NCBI GenBank assembly: GCA_934394565.1
Contig: CAKRQV010000012.1
Location: 21,876-85,875 of the forward strand
Reading direction: 5' to 3'
Length of the DNA: 64,000 nucleotides
DNA from: an uncultured Lachnospiraceae bacterium
Lineage (GTDB): Bacteria; Bacillota; Clostridia; Lachnospirales; Lachnospiraceae
Made by a program: the position numbers and the translations under genes. Positions 15,487-24,779 of this stretch are shown here, one piece after another (the stretch's first letter is position 1; every line of letters starts with the position of its first letter). Below the pieces are notes generated by a model that saw nothing but the letters and a program-made list of their open reading frames with translations, was not told the DNA's origin and ran no database searches.

Positions 15487-16680
15487 ATGACAAAGATAGA
15501 TATTATTTCCGGTTTCCTCGGAGCCGGCAAGACAACACTGATCAAAAAACTGTTAAAAGGTGCCTATCAGGGTGAGCAGGTCGTTCTGATCGAGAATGAA
15601 TTTGGTGAGATCGGCATCGATGGTGGCTTCTTAAAAGATGCCGGTATCGAGATCCGGGAGATGAATTCCGGCTGCATCTGCTGTTCTCTGGTCGGCGATT
15701 TCGGTACAGCCCTTGTGGAGGTTGTAGAGAAATACCATCCGGACCGTATCATCATCGAGCCGTCCGGTGTTGGCAAGCTGTCGGATGTCATCAAGGCAGT
15801 AGAGGCCGTAAAAGACAAATGCGAAATTGAGCTGAACAGTTACACAACCGTAGCTGATGTGAAAAAATGCAAGATGTACCTGCGTAACTTCGGAGAATTT
15901 TTCTCAAACCAGATCGAATATGCCGGTACGATCGTTTTAAGCCGTACCGATCTGGCGGATGAGAAGAAGATAGCCGAGTCTGTTGAGCTGATCCGTGGCT
16001 TAAATGATAAAGCAAACATCATCACCACGCCGGTAGAGCAGCTGGAGCCTGCCCAGGTCAAGGCTGTTATGGAAAATGAAAAAGCCGATCTGGCCAAAGA
16101 GCTTCTGGAAGAAGAGCATGAGCATCACCACCATCATGATCACGATGACGAGTGCGGCTGCCATGATCATGAGCACCACCATCATGATCATGACGATGAG
16201 TGCGGCTGCCATGACCACGAGCATCACCATCATGACCATGACGACGAGTGCGGCTGCCATGATCATGAGCACCACCATCATGACCATGACGACGAGTGTG
16301 GCTGCCATGACCACGAACATCATCATGACCATCACCACGAGCATGACGAAAACTGTACCTGTGGCTGTCATGACCATGACCATCATCACCACCATCATGC
16401 AGATGAAGTCTTCACCAGCTGGGGCAAAGAGACGGCAAGAAAATACAGCCGTGAAGAGCTGGAGCACATTCTGAGTGAACTGTCCAAAGACGGTGATGAA
16501 TACGGTATCGTTCTTCGCGCCAAAGGTATGCTGCCGGATGCAGAGGGAACATGGCATTACTTTGACATGGTTCCGGAAGAGAGCGAGATCCGTACAGGTG
16601 CTCCGGAATTTACCGGCCGTATCTGCGTGATCGGTTCCAAACTGAAAGAAGACAAGCTGGTTGAGTTGTTTGGCTTATAA
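15487..16680 (+). CDS. COG0523 (CobW/ZNG1-type) GTPase metallochaperone with His-rich repeats
   Basis: 397 residues from ATG 15487 (GGAGGTG upstream). Walker A GFLGAGKTT at 9-17, the family metal motif CICC at 63-66 (GCICCSL), EPSG at 91-94, and a guanine-specificity segment SRTDLAD. The C-terminal CobW_C domain spans about 310-397. Between them lies a metal-binding insert (208-305) with four copies of a 16-residue unit DHDDECGCHDHEHHHH and a degenerate fifth. The family delivers Zn2+ or other metals to target proteins using GTP. The insert should buffer or sense metal. It is first of a two-gene operon with another COG0523 GTPase. Confidence 0.92.
   Translation: MTKIDIISGFLGAGKTTLIKKLLKGAYQGEQVVLIENEFGEIGIDGGFLKDAGIEIREMNSGCICCSLVGDFGTALVEVVEKYHPDRIIIEPSGVGKLSDVIKAVEAVKDKCEIELNSYTTVADVKKCKMYLRNFGEFFSNQIEYAGTIVLSRTDLADEKKIAESVELIRGLNDKANIITTPVEQLEPAQVKAVMENEKADLAKELLEEEHEHHHHHDHDDECGCHDHEHHHHDHDDECGCHDHEHHHHDHDDECGCHDHEHHHHDHDDECGCHDHEHHHDHHHEHDENCTCGCHDHDHHHHHHADEVFTSWGKETARKYSREELEHILSELSKDGDEYGIVLRAKGMLPDAEGTWHYFDMVPEESEIRTGAPEFTGRICVIGSKLKEDKLVELFGL
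16108..16401 (+). repeat. Coding 48-bp tandem repeat (His/Asp/Cys-rich)
   Basis: Four in-frame copies of a 48-base unit start at about 16138, 16186, 16234 and 16282, each encoding DHDDECGCHDHEHHHH. The codons vary between copies (GAT/GAC, CAT/CAC). So the array is not brand-new, and the protein sequence appears to be held by selection. Copy number may vary between strains. Confidence 0.9.
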
Positions 16681-16712
16681 GGCATGAAAATAACGAGGAG
16701 AATAATAAATAT

Positions 16713-17672
16713 ATGATAGAAATGGATGTCAGAGTCGCCATTTATCTGGTGACCGGATTCCTCGAGAGTGGAAAGTCCACATTTCTCGATTTTACCCTGC
16801 GGCAGGATTATTTCCAGATCGAAGAGCCATCCCTTCTGGTGCTCTGCGAAGAGGGTGAGGTAGAGTTCGATGCCGGGGAGCTGCAAAAGAAATACAATAC
16901 CTATGTAGAAATTATCGAAAAACCGGAAGATTTTACAAAAGAAAAGCTGGCTTCCTTTGAAGCCAAGTATCACCCGGACCGTGTCATGTTAGAGTATAAC
17001 CCGCTCTGGTCCGTGGCCAAATTAGAACAGATGGAGCTGCCGGAGGGCTGGGGCATCATCCAGCATATCGTTACGGTGGATGCCAGCACCTTCCAGGTCT
17101 ACATGAACAACATGAAGTCCCTGTTTGTGGAGATGATCCGCAATGCAGAGCTGATCATCTTTAACCGCGCGGATGTATCCCAGCCACTGGCGAACTTCCG
17201 CCGCAGTGTAAAGATCGTCAACCCGTCGGCACAGATTATTTTTGAAAACAGTGAGGGCGAGATCAACGATATCTTCGACGGCAATATGCCGTATGACCTG
17301 GATGCAGATGTTGTAAAAATCGAAGATGAAGATTATGGTATTTTCTACGTAGACGTGATGGAACATCCGGAAAAATACGAGGGCAAGACCATGCACTTTA
17401 AGGGGATGACCTTAAAGAGCCGTGAACTGTCCTCCGGTTACTTTGTGCCGGGCCGTATGGCCATGACCTGCTGTGCGGATGATACTTCGTTTATCGGTTA
17501 TATCTGCAAATCTCCGTATGCCAAAAAGATGAAGCTGGGCGAGTGGGTTGAGGTCACAGCCACCATGAAGATGGAATACCAGAAAGCCTACCACGATATC
17601 GGACCGGTCTTTTATGCCACCGAGGTGAAACCGGCAGAAAAACCGGCACAGGAACTGGTCTACTTCTCATAA
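16713..17672 (+). CDS. COG0523 GTPase fused to a YcgQ-like (DUF1980) domain
   Basis: 319 residues; GAGGAG lies about 14 bases before ATG 16713, and an in-frame ATG at 16722 is possible. N-terminal P-loop GTPase with Walker A TGFLESGKST. The CXCC metal motif of the family is missing: the matching strand reads LVLCEEGEVEF. From about residue 205 the protein changes to a domain resembling YcgQ C-termini: VMEHPEKYEGKTMHFKGMTL, VPGRMAMTCCADDTSFIGYI, then GEWVEVTATM. YcgQ/YcgR proteins are often linked to zinc homeostasis beside COG0523 genes. The operon thus looks like a metal-trafficking unit. Confidence 0.82.
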   Translation: MIEMDVRVAIYLVTGFLESGKSTFLDFTLRQDYFQIEEPSLLVLCEEGEVEFDAGELQKKYNTYVEIIEKPEDFTKEKLASFEAKYHPDRVMLEYNPLWSVAKLEQMELPEGWGIIQHIVTVDASTFQVYMNNMKSLFVEMIRNAELIIFNRADVSQPLANFRRSVKIVNPSAQIIFENSEGEINDIFDGNMPYDLDADVVKIEDEDYGIFYVDVMEHPEKYEGKTMHFKGMTLKSRELSSGYFVPGRMAMTCCADDTSFIGYICKSPYAKKMKLGEWVEVTATMKMEYQKAYHDIGPVFYATEVKPAEKPAQELVYFS

Positions 17673-17692
17673 AAAAAGATAAGGAGCAAGCC

Positions 17693-18268
17693 ATGTATCT
17701 GATCGTAGGCCTGGGCAATCCGGGCATGAAATATGACGCGACCAAGCACAATATGGGCTTTAAGGTCATCGATACCCTGGTGGAGGAATACAACATACCC
17801 TCTGCTGGTGTCTCATTAAAAGGAATGTATGGCAAAGGAATGATTGGATCGGAAAAGGTGATCCTGGTCAAACCGATGACGTATATGAATAACAGTGGCG
17901 AATGCGTCCGTGCATTCGTCGATTACTATAAAGTCGATCCCGAAGAAGATGTGATCATCGTTTACGATGACATTACCCTTGAACCTGGCAGTATCCGTGT
18001 TCGTAAGAAAGGCAGTGCCGGGGGGCATAACGGGATAAAGAGTATCATAGCGCATCTTGGCACGGAGAAGTTTAAGCGGATCCGCGTTGGTGTCGGAGAA
18101 AAACCGGCGAACTGGGATCTGGCGGATTTCGTGCTCGCTCCGTTTAAAGGGGAAGAGAAGGAGGCCGCACAGGAAGGGATTGAGCTGGCAGCGAAAGCTG
18201 TGAGAGTAATTCTCGAAGAAGGTGCGGATGCCGCCATGAACCAGTTTAATATGAAAACGAAGAAATAG
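17693..18268 (+). CDS. pth: Peptidyl-tRNA hydrolase
   Basis: 191 residues with AAGGAG before ATG 17693. Signatures: YLIVGLGNPGMKYDATKHNM (the catalytic His sits in KHNMGF), KPMTYMNNSG, YDDITLEPGSIRVRKKGSAG and GHNGIKSI. It releases tRNA from drop-off peptidyl-tRNA. It is located just before mfd, a common Firmicute neighbour. A long tagged hairpin starts 6 bases after its stop codon. Confidence 0.97.
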   Translation: MYLIVGLGNPGMKYDATKHNMGFKVIDTLVEEYNIPSAGVSLKGMYGKGMIGSEKVILVKPMTYMNNSGECVRAFVDYYKVDPEEDVIIVYDDITLEPGSIRVRKKGSAGGHNGIKSIIAHLGTEKFKRIRVGVGEKPANWDLADFVLAPFKGEEKEAAQEGIELAAKAVRVILEEGADAAMNQFNMKTKK

Positions 18269-18274
18269 TGTATT

Positions 18275-18475
18275 GACGGACGGACTGCCATCCGGCGTGC
18301 TCCATAGATAACTATATGAATCCCTGCGTTCCGCCTGCGCCGGTCCGGGCCCGGGTCCCGGACTCTTGCTGCCAAAGCATGGAAAAGGAAGCTCCAGTGG
18401 AGCTTTCTTTTGCTCGGGAAAGTCGCCTGTGATTTATATATCTAGCTATGGAGCACGCCGGATGACAGTCCTGTC
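18275..18475 (+). repeat. Long tagged foldback element F1 (between pth and mfd)
   Basis: The tag GACGGAC (18275-18281) abuts a 26-base arm (18282-18307). The arm pairs with 18446-18471 except for one C-A mismatch, and TG follows. The 138-base loop contains a stem GTCCGGG/CCCGGAC (18343-18349, 18357-18363) and an ordinary terminator hairpin. The loop core is homologous to that of element F3 at 63589-63651. The rest of the gap up to the mfd ribosome site (18476-18560) has small hairpins such as CCTGTC/GACAGG at 18470-18493 and no gene. Confidence 0.85.
18388..18411 (+). terminator. Terminator hairpin inside element F1
   Basis: AAGCTCC-AGT-GGAGCTT followed by TCTTTT. It lies in the F1 loop in a stretch absent from the homologous F3 loop; TTGCT occurs on both sides of the extra stretch. 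Confidence 0.7.
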
Positions 18476-18565
18476 TTTCGGGGACGGGACAGGTATAGTA
18501 CGGGTATTTTCAGGCCGTACATATCAGCCGTGCCAGTCCATTTCCGACGCAATAGGAGAGCGATT

Positions 18566-21500
18566 ATGCATACATTTATATATCCGCTGACGAGTCTTGC
18601 CGAGTACGGGGAGATTCGTGAAAAACTGAATAAAAAAGATGCCGCAGGCATCCTGCAGCTCTCCGGGTGTGTGGAGTCGCAGAATGCCCAGCTGGCTTAC
18701 GGTCTGTCCGACCTGGCACATATGAAACTCATCGTGGCGGAAAATGACCTGAAAGCCCGCCAGTTTTACGAGGATTACAGTTTCTACGATAAAGACGTCC
18801 TGTTGTATCCTTCCCGTGACCTGATCTTTTATCAGGCGGATGTCCACGGCAACCTGACGACGAGGCAGCGGATGCAGGTGCTGCGTGGACTGATCGAACG
18901 ACAGGATGTGACGGTGGTGACAAGCATTACGGCCTGTATGGAAAAGCTTGTGCCACTGGAAACGATCGCAGATGCGGTTGTGACCATCGATTTTGACCAT
19001 GAAGTAGATCCGGACAGGTTAAAGGAACAGCTGGTCTGGGCCGGTTATGAGCGCACGACCCGTGTGGAGATGCCGGGACAGTTCAGCGTGCGGGGCGGGA
19101 TCATTGATATCTTTGCGATCACCGAGGATATGCCGTGGCGTGTCGAACTGTTTGATACCGAAGTAGATTCCATCCGTACCTTTGACGTGGAGAGCCAGCG
19201 TTCGGTGGAAAATCTCGAAGAGATCGTCGTTTATCCGGCGCAGGAAATGATCTTAAACGAGACACTGGCAAAAAAGGGTGCCACAAAGATCCGTAAAGAG
19301 ATGGAAAAGACAGTCGAAACTTTCCGTGAAGCCTTTAAGACCGAAGAGGGCGCACGCCTGAAAAGTACGGTTGAGGAGACACTGGACCGGCTGGAACAGT
19401 TTACCGATCTGTCCGGGCTGGAGTCGATGCTTTTGTATTTCTATCCAAAGGCAGGAGATTTTCTCTCGTATTTCACAAAGGATGCGCTGGTAATCCTGGA
19501 TGAGCCGAATCGTCTGCTCGAATGTGCTAATGCGACGGAAAAGGAGTTTACCGAGAGTATGGCACACCGTCTGGAGAACGGCTATATCCTGCCGGGGCAG
19601 ATGGCAGTTTTGAGCGGGGCGAAGGAGATTCAACAGAGGCTGGGCAGATGCCGTGCACTTTCTTTGTCGGCTATGGAGCCGGTGGGCGGAGACTGGCATT
19701 TTACGGAAGGGTACCGGCTGAATGTGCAGTCGGTCAGTCCGTACAATAATAGCTTTGAGATGCTGGTTAAGGATCTCAAACGGTATAAGAAGAACGGCTA
19801 CAGTACGATTCTCGTCTGTGCTTCCCGTACCAGGGCCATGCGTCTGGCGGAGGATCTCAGGGATGAGGAGCTGAACAGCTTTTATACCGGGGATATGGAA
19901 AGGCAGGTGGCTCCCGGCGAGCTTTTGGTCTGCCCGGGCCATGCCCACCGGGGCTTTGCCTATCCGTTTCTGAAGTTTATTGTGATCACTGATACCGATA
20001 TTTTCGGGCGTGAAAAGAAGAAAAAACGAAAAAAACAGGAATACTCCGGCCAGAAGATCCAGAATTTTTCCGAGCTGCACGTGGGCGATTATGTTGTGCA
20101 TGAAAACCATGGGCTCGGTGTATACCGTGGTATCGAGAAAATCACACACGGTCGTGTAGTCAAGGATTATATCAAGATAGAGTACGCCGGGCAGTCCAAT
20201 CTGTATATTCTGGCTACTCAGCTGGATTCTCTGCAGAAGTATGCCGGTGCAGATGCTAAAAAGCCGGCATTAAACAAGCTTGGTGGACAGGAATGGAACC
20301 GTACCAAGACCCGTGTCCGTGGTGCGGTTAAAAATATAGCCAAAGAGCTGGTTGCTCTGTACGCGGCCCGGCAGGAAGCAGACGGCTATGCTTATGGCCC
20401 GGATACGGTATGGCAACGGGAGTTTGAAGAGATGTTTCCGTTTGAGGAGACCGAAGATCAGCTACAGGCGATCGAAGATACGAAACGGGATATGGAGAGT
20501 ACCAAGATCATGGATCGTCTGATCTGCGGCGATGTGGGTTACGGAAAGACGGAGATTGCGATCCGGGCGGCCTTTAAAGCTGTGCAGGAAAACCGACAGG
20601 TGGTTTATCTGGTACCGACGACGATTCTGGCACAGCAGCATTACAACACCTTTCTGCAGCGTATGAAGGATTTCCCTGTACGTGTGGATCTGCTCTGCCG
20701 ATTTCGTTCGGCCACAGAACAGAAAAAGACGATCGAGGATCTGAAAAAAGGTCTCGTGGACATTGTGATCGGTACGCATCGTGTTTTGTCCAATGACGTG
20801 AAGTTTAAAAACCTTGGACTTCTGATCATTGATGAGGAGCAGCGCTTTGGCGTTACCCATAAGGAAAAAATCAAGCAGATGAAGAAAAATCTGGATGTCC
20901 TGACCCTGACAGCGACGCCGATCCCCCGGACGCTGCACATGAGCCTTGTCGGTATCCGGGATATGAGTGTACTGGAAGAGCCGCCGATGGACCGTGTGCC
21001 GATCCAGACCTATGTCATGGAATATTCGCCGGAAATGGTACGGGAGGCGATTATGCGGGAAATGGCCCGGGGCGGGCAGGTTTACTATGTATATAATCGA
21101 GTCAGGGATATTGCCGATATGGCGCTGGCGATCCAGAAGCTTGTGCCGGATGCCAATGTGGCCTTTGCCCACGGGCAGATGTCTGAGCGGGAGCTGGAAA
21201 AGATCATGTACGCCTTTATCAGCGGGGATGTGGATGTCCTGGTATCCACCACGATCATTGAGACAGGATTGGATATTTCCAATGTCAATACGATCATCAT
21301 TCATGATTCTGACAATATGGGACTTTCCCAGCTGTATCAGCTGCGCGGCCGTGTTGGTCGCTCCAATCGTACCGCGTATGCTTTTCTGATGTACCGCCGT
21401 AATAAGGTCTTAAAGGAAGTGGCGGAGAAACGTCTGCATGCCATCCGGGAATTTACAGATCTTGGCAGCGGTTTCAAGATTGCCATGCGGGATCTTGAGA

Positions 21501-22135
21501 TCCGTGGAGCAGGAAATCTTCTGGGAGCGGAGCAGTCCGGTCATATGGAAGCAGTCGGTTATGATCTGTTCTGTAAGATGCTCAATACGGCAGTGCAGGA
21601 GGAAAAGGGAGAGGTGGTGCAGGAGCCGTTCGAGACGACAATCGATATCAGTCTCGATGCCTTTATTCCGGATACCTATATTCGCGATGAGTTTCAGAAG
21701 CTGGATATTTACAAGCGGATTGCAGCGATTGAGGATGCGGCAGATTACGATGATATGCTGGAGGAACTGATTGACCGCTTTGGTGAATTGCCGCGTACTG
21801 TCCAGAATCTGCTGACAGTGGCCCTGTTAAAGGGTATGGCTCACCGGCTGTATTTTACAGAAGTCAAACAGAATGAAAAAGAAGTCAAACTGACTATGTA
21901 TGAACGGGCAAGGATCGAGCCGTCCGGGATACCGCTTCTTATTAACAAGTACAATCATCGTCTGGTGTTTCGGGCAGATCAGAAAGCACCGTACTTTATT
22001 TTTGATATTTCCGGTCGTGGACCGATGGATCAGAAGTCGGTAACAGAGCGTCTGAAAGAGCTTTTTACCGATATGCAGCAGTATCTGGCTGAAAAAACAC
22101 CTCAAAATGCCCTGCAATCTGTGAAAAAAGATTGA
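18566..22135 (+). CDS. mfd: Transcription-repair coupling factor
   Basis: 1189 residues from ATG 18566 (TAGGAGAG upstream). The UvrB-like N-terminal module (FYEDYSFYDKDVLLYPSRDL, then PGQFSVRGGIIDIFAITEDM) is followed by a basic linker (KKKKRKKQ), then the RNAP-interaction domain (ELHVGDYVVHENHGLGVYRG). The SF2 motor follows: Walker A GDVGYGKTEIAIRAAF, Walker B DEEQRFG, TATPIPRTLHM and GRVGRSNR. A TRCF C-terminal domain closes the protein. It removes stalled RNA polymerase and recruits UvrA. Full normal length. Confidence 0.97.
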   Translation: MHTFIYPLTSLAEYGEIREKLNKKDAAGILQLSGCVESQNAQLAYGLSDLAHMKLIVAENDLKARQFYEDYSFYDKDVLLYPSRDLIFYQADVHGNLTTRQRMQVLRGLIERQDVTVVTSITACMEKLVPLETIADAVVTIDFDHEVDPDRLKEQLVWAGYERTTRVEMPGQFSVRGGIIDIFAITEDMPWRVELFDTEVDSIRTFDVESQRSVENLEEIVVYPAQEMILNETLAKKGATKIRKEMEKTVETFREAFKTEEGARLKSTVEETLDRLEQFTDLSGLESMLLYFYPKAGDFLSYFTKDALVILDEPNRLLECANATEKEFTESMAHRLENGYILPGQMAVLSGAKEIQQRLGRCRALSLSAMEPVGGDWHFTEGYRLNVQSVSPYNNSFEMLVKDLKRYKKNGYSTILVCASRTRAMRLAEDLRDEELNSFYTGDMERQVAPGELLVCPGHAHRGFAYPFLKFIVITDTDIFGREKKKKRKKQEYSGQKIQNFSELHVGDYVVHENHGLGVYRGIEKITHGRVVKDYIKIEYAGQSNLYILATQLDSLQKYAGADAKKPALNKLGGQEWNRTKTRVRGAVKNIAKELVALYAARQEADGYAYGPDTVWQREFEEMFPFEETEDQLQAIEDTKRDMESTKIMDRLICGDVGYGKTEIAIRAAFKAVQENRQVVYLVPTTILAQQHYNTFLQRMKDFPVRVDLLCRFRSATEQKKTIEDLKKGLVDIVIGTHRVLSNDVKFKNLGLLIIDEEQRFGVTHKEKIKQMKKNLDVLTLTATPIPRTLHMSLVGIRDMSVLEEPPMDRVPIQTYVMEYSPEMVREAIMREMARGGQVYYVYNRVRDIADMALAIQKLVPDANVAFAHGQMSERELEKIMYAFISGDVDVLVSTTIIETGLDISNVNTIIIHDSDNMGLSQLYQLRGRVGRSNRTAYAFLMYRRNKVLKEVAEKRLHAIREFTDLGSGFKIAMRDLEIRGAGNLLGAEQSGHMEAVGYDLFCKMLNTAVQEEKGEVVQEPFETTIDISLDAFIPDTYIRDEFQKLDIYKRIAAIEDAADYDDMLEELIDRFGELPRTVQNLLTVALLKGMAHRLYFTEVKQNEKEVKLTMYERARIEPSGIPLLINKYNHRLVFRADQKAPYFIFDISGRGPMDQKSVTERLKELFTDMQQYLAEKTPQNALQSVKKD

Positions 22136-22150
22136 AATTCCAGCCTTTGC

Positions 22151-22179
22151 TTGCCCTTTCAGGCCAAAAGGCATATAAT
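22151..22179 (+). promoter_or_regulatory. Promoter of the PrsA-like lipoprotein gene
   Basis: TTGCCC (22151-22156), 17-base spacer, TATAAT (22174-22179), 54 bases before ATG. Confidence 0.75.
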
Positions 22180-22233
22180 GAACCAATGATTACTGCGGAC
22201 AGGGAAAGTCCGTTCACGATACAGGAGGAAAGT

Positions 22234-23547
22234 ATGAAAAAGAAACAGCTTATGGTTACCTGCGGTATTCTTGCAGCAGCACTTTGTCTGGGAGGATGTG
22301 GCAAGATCGATGGTACGCAGACGGTTCTGACTGTTAATGAAGATACGGTCAGCATGGGTGCAGCTATGTTTGATCTGCGCTACCAGCAGGCCGAGATGTA
22401 CAGCTATTATGAACAGATGTATGCGATGTATGGTATGAAGATGGACGGTTACTGGAGTACAGAGACGACAGATACCTCTTCCGAAACCAGCGAGACATCG
22501 GAGGCCAGCGAGACATCGGAAACATCGGAAACATCTGCAGCCAGTTCCGTATCCAGTGAGGCCGCAGAGTCTTCTTCTACAGACAGTGGCAAAAAGACCA
22601 CATACGGTCAGCAGTTCAAGGATAATGTCATGGATTCCCTGACAGAGATGGTACTGCTTGATCAGCATAAGGATGAGTACGGTGTATCTGTTACTGATGA
22701 GGACGAGGCAGCGATCAAAGAAGCCGCACAGAAATTTATGGATGACAATGATGCGGATATGCTGGCAAAAAATGGTATTACAGCAGACAGCGTAGCAGAG
22801 TATATGCGTCTGTATACAGTATATGCCCGTATGCGGGATCCGATGGTAGCTGATGTAGATACGAATGTCAGCGATGATGAGGCTAAAAAGACTACGATCA
22901 CGTATGTCCGGATCAAAGAGGATACCAGCTCATCTACGGATTCTTCGGAGGAGTCTTCTTCCACTGAGGAGACCACAGCTAAGAAATTTGATTCCTTACA
23001 GGATGAGGCCCAGGCTGTACTGGATCGCCTGAAACAGGAAAGTGATATTGCCAATGCGGATATCGAGACGATTGCCAAAGAGGTCGGTGACGATACCTTT
23101 ACCGTTCAGGTAAGCTACGATGCCAACGATATGGTATATGACAGCAAGCTGAAGGAAGCGGCCAACACGTTGTCCGATGGACAGCTTTATGATGGTGTGA
23201 TCGAAGGCGCAGATGGCAACTATTATCTGGTGCGCATGGACAGCGTACTTGACCGTGAAAAGACAGAGGCCAACAAAGAGACGATTGCTGAAAATCGCAA
23301 GAGCGATGCCTATGATCAGATCATTGACGGATGGAAGGACGAGGCAGAGATCACTGTCAACACATCCCTGTGGAAGAAAGCCACGGTAGAAGATGCCGAG
23401 CAGTATCGCACCAAGGCAGCAGACAGCGAGACAAGCGCAGCGTCTGAGGTGTCTTCCGCAGCTGATGAGACCAGCGCAGTATCCGGGGAAGCTTCCGCAG
23501 TCAGCGAGACTGACGCAGCATCTGAAACATCTTCTGTTACAGAATAA
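22234..23547 (+). CDS. PrsA/SurA-like foldase lipoprotein
   Basis: 437 residues from ATG 22234 with CAGGAGGAAAG upstream. Lipoprotein signal with lipobox LGGC (residues about 18-24). The N-terminal SurA-like helical domain is interrupted by a Ser/Glu/Thr-rich insert (SETSE repeats, about 82-125). A second acidic Ser-rich linker (SSSTDSSEESSSTEE) precedes a domain like a parvulin/PpiC fold (about 255-350). A third Ser/Ala/Glu-rich tail ends the protein. The family folds secreted proteins on the outer face of the membrane. Catalytic parvulin residues cannot be verified by eye, so prolyl isomerase activity is uncertain. Confidence 0.8.
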   Translation: MKKKQLMVTCGILAAALCLGGCGKIDGTQTVLTVNEDTVSMGAAMFDLRYQQAEMYSYYEQMYAMYGMKMDGYWSTETTDTSSETSETSEASETSETSETSAASSVSSEAAESSSTDSGKKTTYGQQFKDNVMDSLTEMVLLDQHKDEYGVSVTDEDEAAIKEAAQKFMDDNDADMLAKNGITADSVAEYMRLYTVYARMRDPMVADVDTNVSDDEAKKTTITYVRIKEDTSSSTDSSEESSSTEETTAKKFDSLQDEAQAVLDRLKQESDIANADIETIAKEVGDDTFTVQVSYDANDMVYDSKLKEAANTLSDGQLYDGVIEGADGNYYLVRMDSVLDREKTEANKETIAENRKSDAYDQIIDGWKDEAEITVNTSLWKKATVEDAEQYRTKAADSETSAASEVSSAADETSAVSGEASAVSETDAASETSSVTE

Positions 23548-23571
23548 AGATATATAGCAGTTGTAAATACC

Positions 23572-23608
23572 GGCACAGACTTTTGTAAAAAAGGTCTGTG
23601 CCATTTTT
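23572..23608 (+). terminator. Terminator of the foldase gene
   Basis: GGCACAGAC (23572-23580) pairs with GTCTGTGCC (23594-23602), then ATTTTT. Confidence 0.85.
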
Positions 23609-23756
23609 AACGTGAGCAAATAGTTACTGTACGCGGGACCATCTGTTTTGGATGGGGGAATTTTCCCGGCCTTTTTTACAGCAGATGATTCCCACGACCT
23701 TCGGTTTGTGTTAAAATCATAAAGGTGGTTCAAATAACCAAAGCAGGGAGAACAGA

Positions 23757-24743
23757 ATGAAAATAGAAGCCAGAATTATCAAGAGATATCTGTTTCGTGA
23801 ACGGCAGACGATGCCAGGGCAGTGTGGCTACAGCTTTCTTGTCATGGAGGATGCTCTGTCCCGCGAGACAATTTTATTTTATATAAAGGCAGATAACAGG
23901 GAGGATATGCTTTTTATTCGCCGTGTGGAAGGCTGTACGCTGGATGATACCGAGCGTCATTTAAAAGAGATCGAAGCAATCGGAGACAGTGCTGTCAAAA
24001 AGTTTGAAGAGCAGTATGGTGTACCTTCTGCAGAAGCGATGAGCCAGACCAGACCACATCCGGTCAGTCAGAGTGCACCCCGGCCGATGTCAGCTGCTCC
24101 GGTGACAGTCCAGGATACGGCATCTGACAGTACAACGACCGCCGGACAGGCCACTGTGACAGTATCTCAGCCGTCTGTATCCGGTACAGCCGTTCAGACT
24201 TCTGCTGCTTTGCAGCCTGCAGAAGATAAAAAAACAGCGCCATTGAAGCCGATGCCGCGTAAGCGTGTGATTTCCGCAGAGGAAGAGGAACGGGAAAAGG
24301 CAAAGAGCCTGGCGATGTTGCAGAAAAATTCTATGATTGACTATCGCTATAACCGCAAGGGAGATCTGGTCAAGACCATGCTGGAGGGCTCCGAAGCATC
24401 TCTGGTGTCGGATGTTTTTTCCGTGATAGCTCTGGTCAATCGGCGGATGGCAGACGATATCCGGCCGTTGCTTTTGGATATGCTGCCATATTATCACAGC
24501 AATGATTTTGATATGGAATATCAGCTGACCGTAAATAAAGAGACAACGATCCGTTATGTGGTCAACGAGAGCGGGCTGATCACAGCCTGCACCGTCAATG
24601 GTGCGAAATACCCGCTGTGTCTGACGATCCTTATGATCTTCCGGCAGCTGGCTGAGGATGCCGAGGATGGCATGGATGCATTCCATGAGCGAATTATGAA
24701 CCGCATGAAAGCAGATATGGAAAAAGAAAAAAAGCTTTGCTAA
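23757..24743 (+). CDS. Uncharacterised protein with Pro/Ser/Thr-rich linker
   Basis: 328 residues, AGGGAG before ATG 23757. The N-terminal 85 residues form a compact domain (RYLFRERQTMPGQCGYSFLV). A disordered Ser/Thr/Ala/Pro linker spans about 95-160. The C-terminal domain (about 175-320) is helical (LVSDVFSVIALVNRRMADDI, then PYYHSNDFDMEYQLTVNKET). There is no signal peptide or membrane helix. I do not recognise the family. It lies 36 bases before the HD-domain gene and may share its transcript. Confidence 0.7.
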   Translation: MKIEARIIKRYLFRERQTMPGQCGYSFLVMEDALSRETILFYIKADNREDMLFIRRVEGCTLDDTERHLKEIEAIGDSAVKKFEEQYGVPSAEAMSQTRPHPVSQSAPRPMSAAPVTVQDTASDSTTTAGQATVTVSQPSVSGTAVQTSAALQPAEDKKTAPLKPMPRKRVISAEEEEREKAKSLAMLQKNSMIDYRYNRKGDLVKTMLEGSEASLVSDVFSVIALVNRRMADDIRPLLLDMLPYYHSNDFDMEYQLTVNKETTIRYVVNESGLITACTVNGAKYPLCLTILMIFRQLAEDAEDGMDAFHERIMNRMKADMEKEKKLC

Positions 24744-24779
24744 CCGACAGCGAAACATACGACCGATAAAGGAGAAAAG

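Noticed and set aside
16000..16557. Met/Val-rich frame antisense to the His-rich repeat
   Set aside because: It is produced by the CAT/GAC-rich codons of the repeat read backwards; no start signals.
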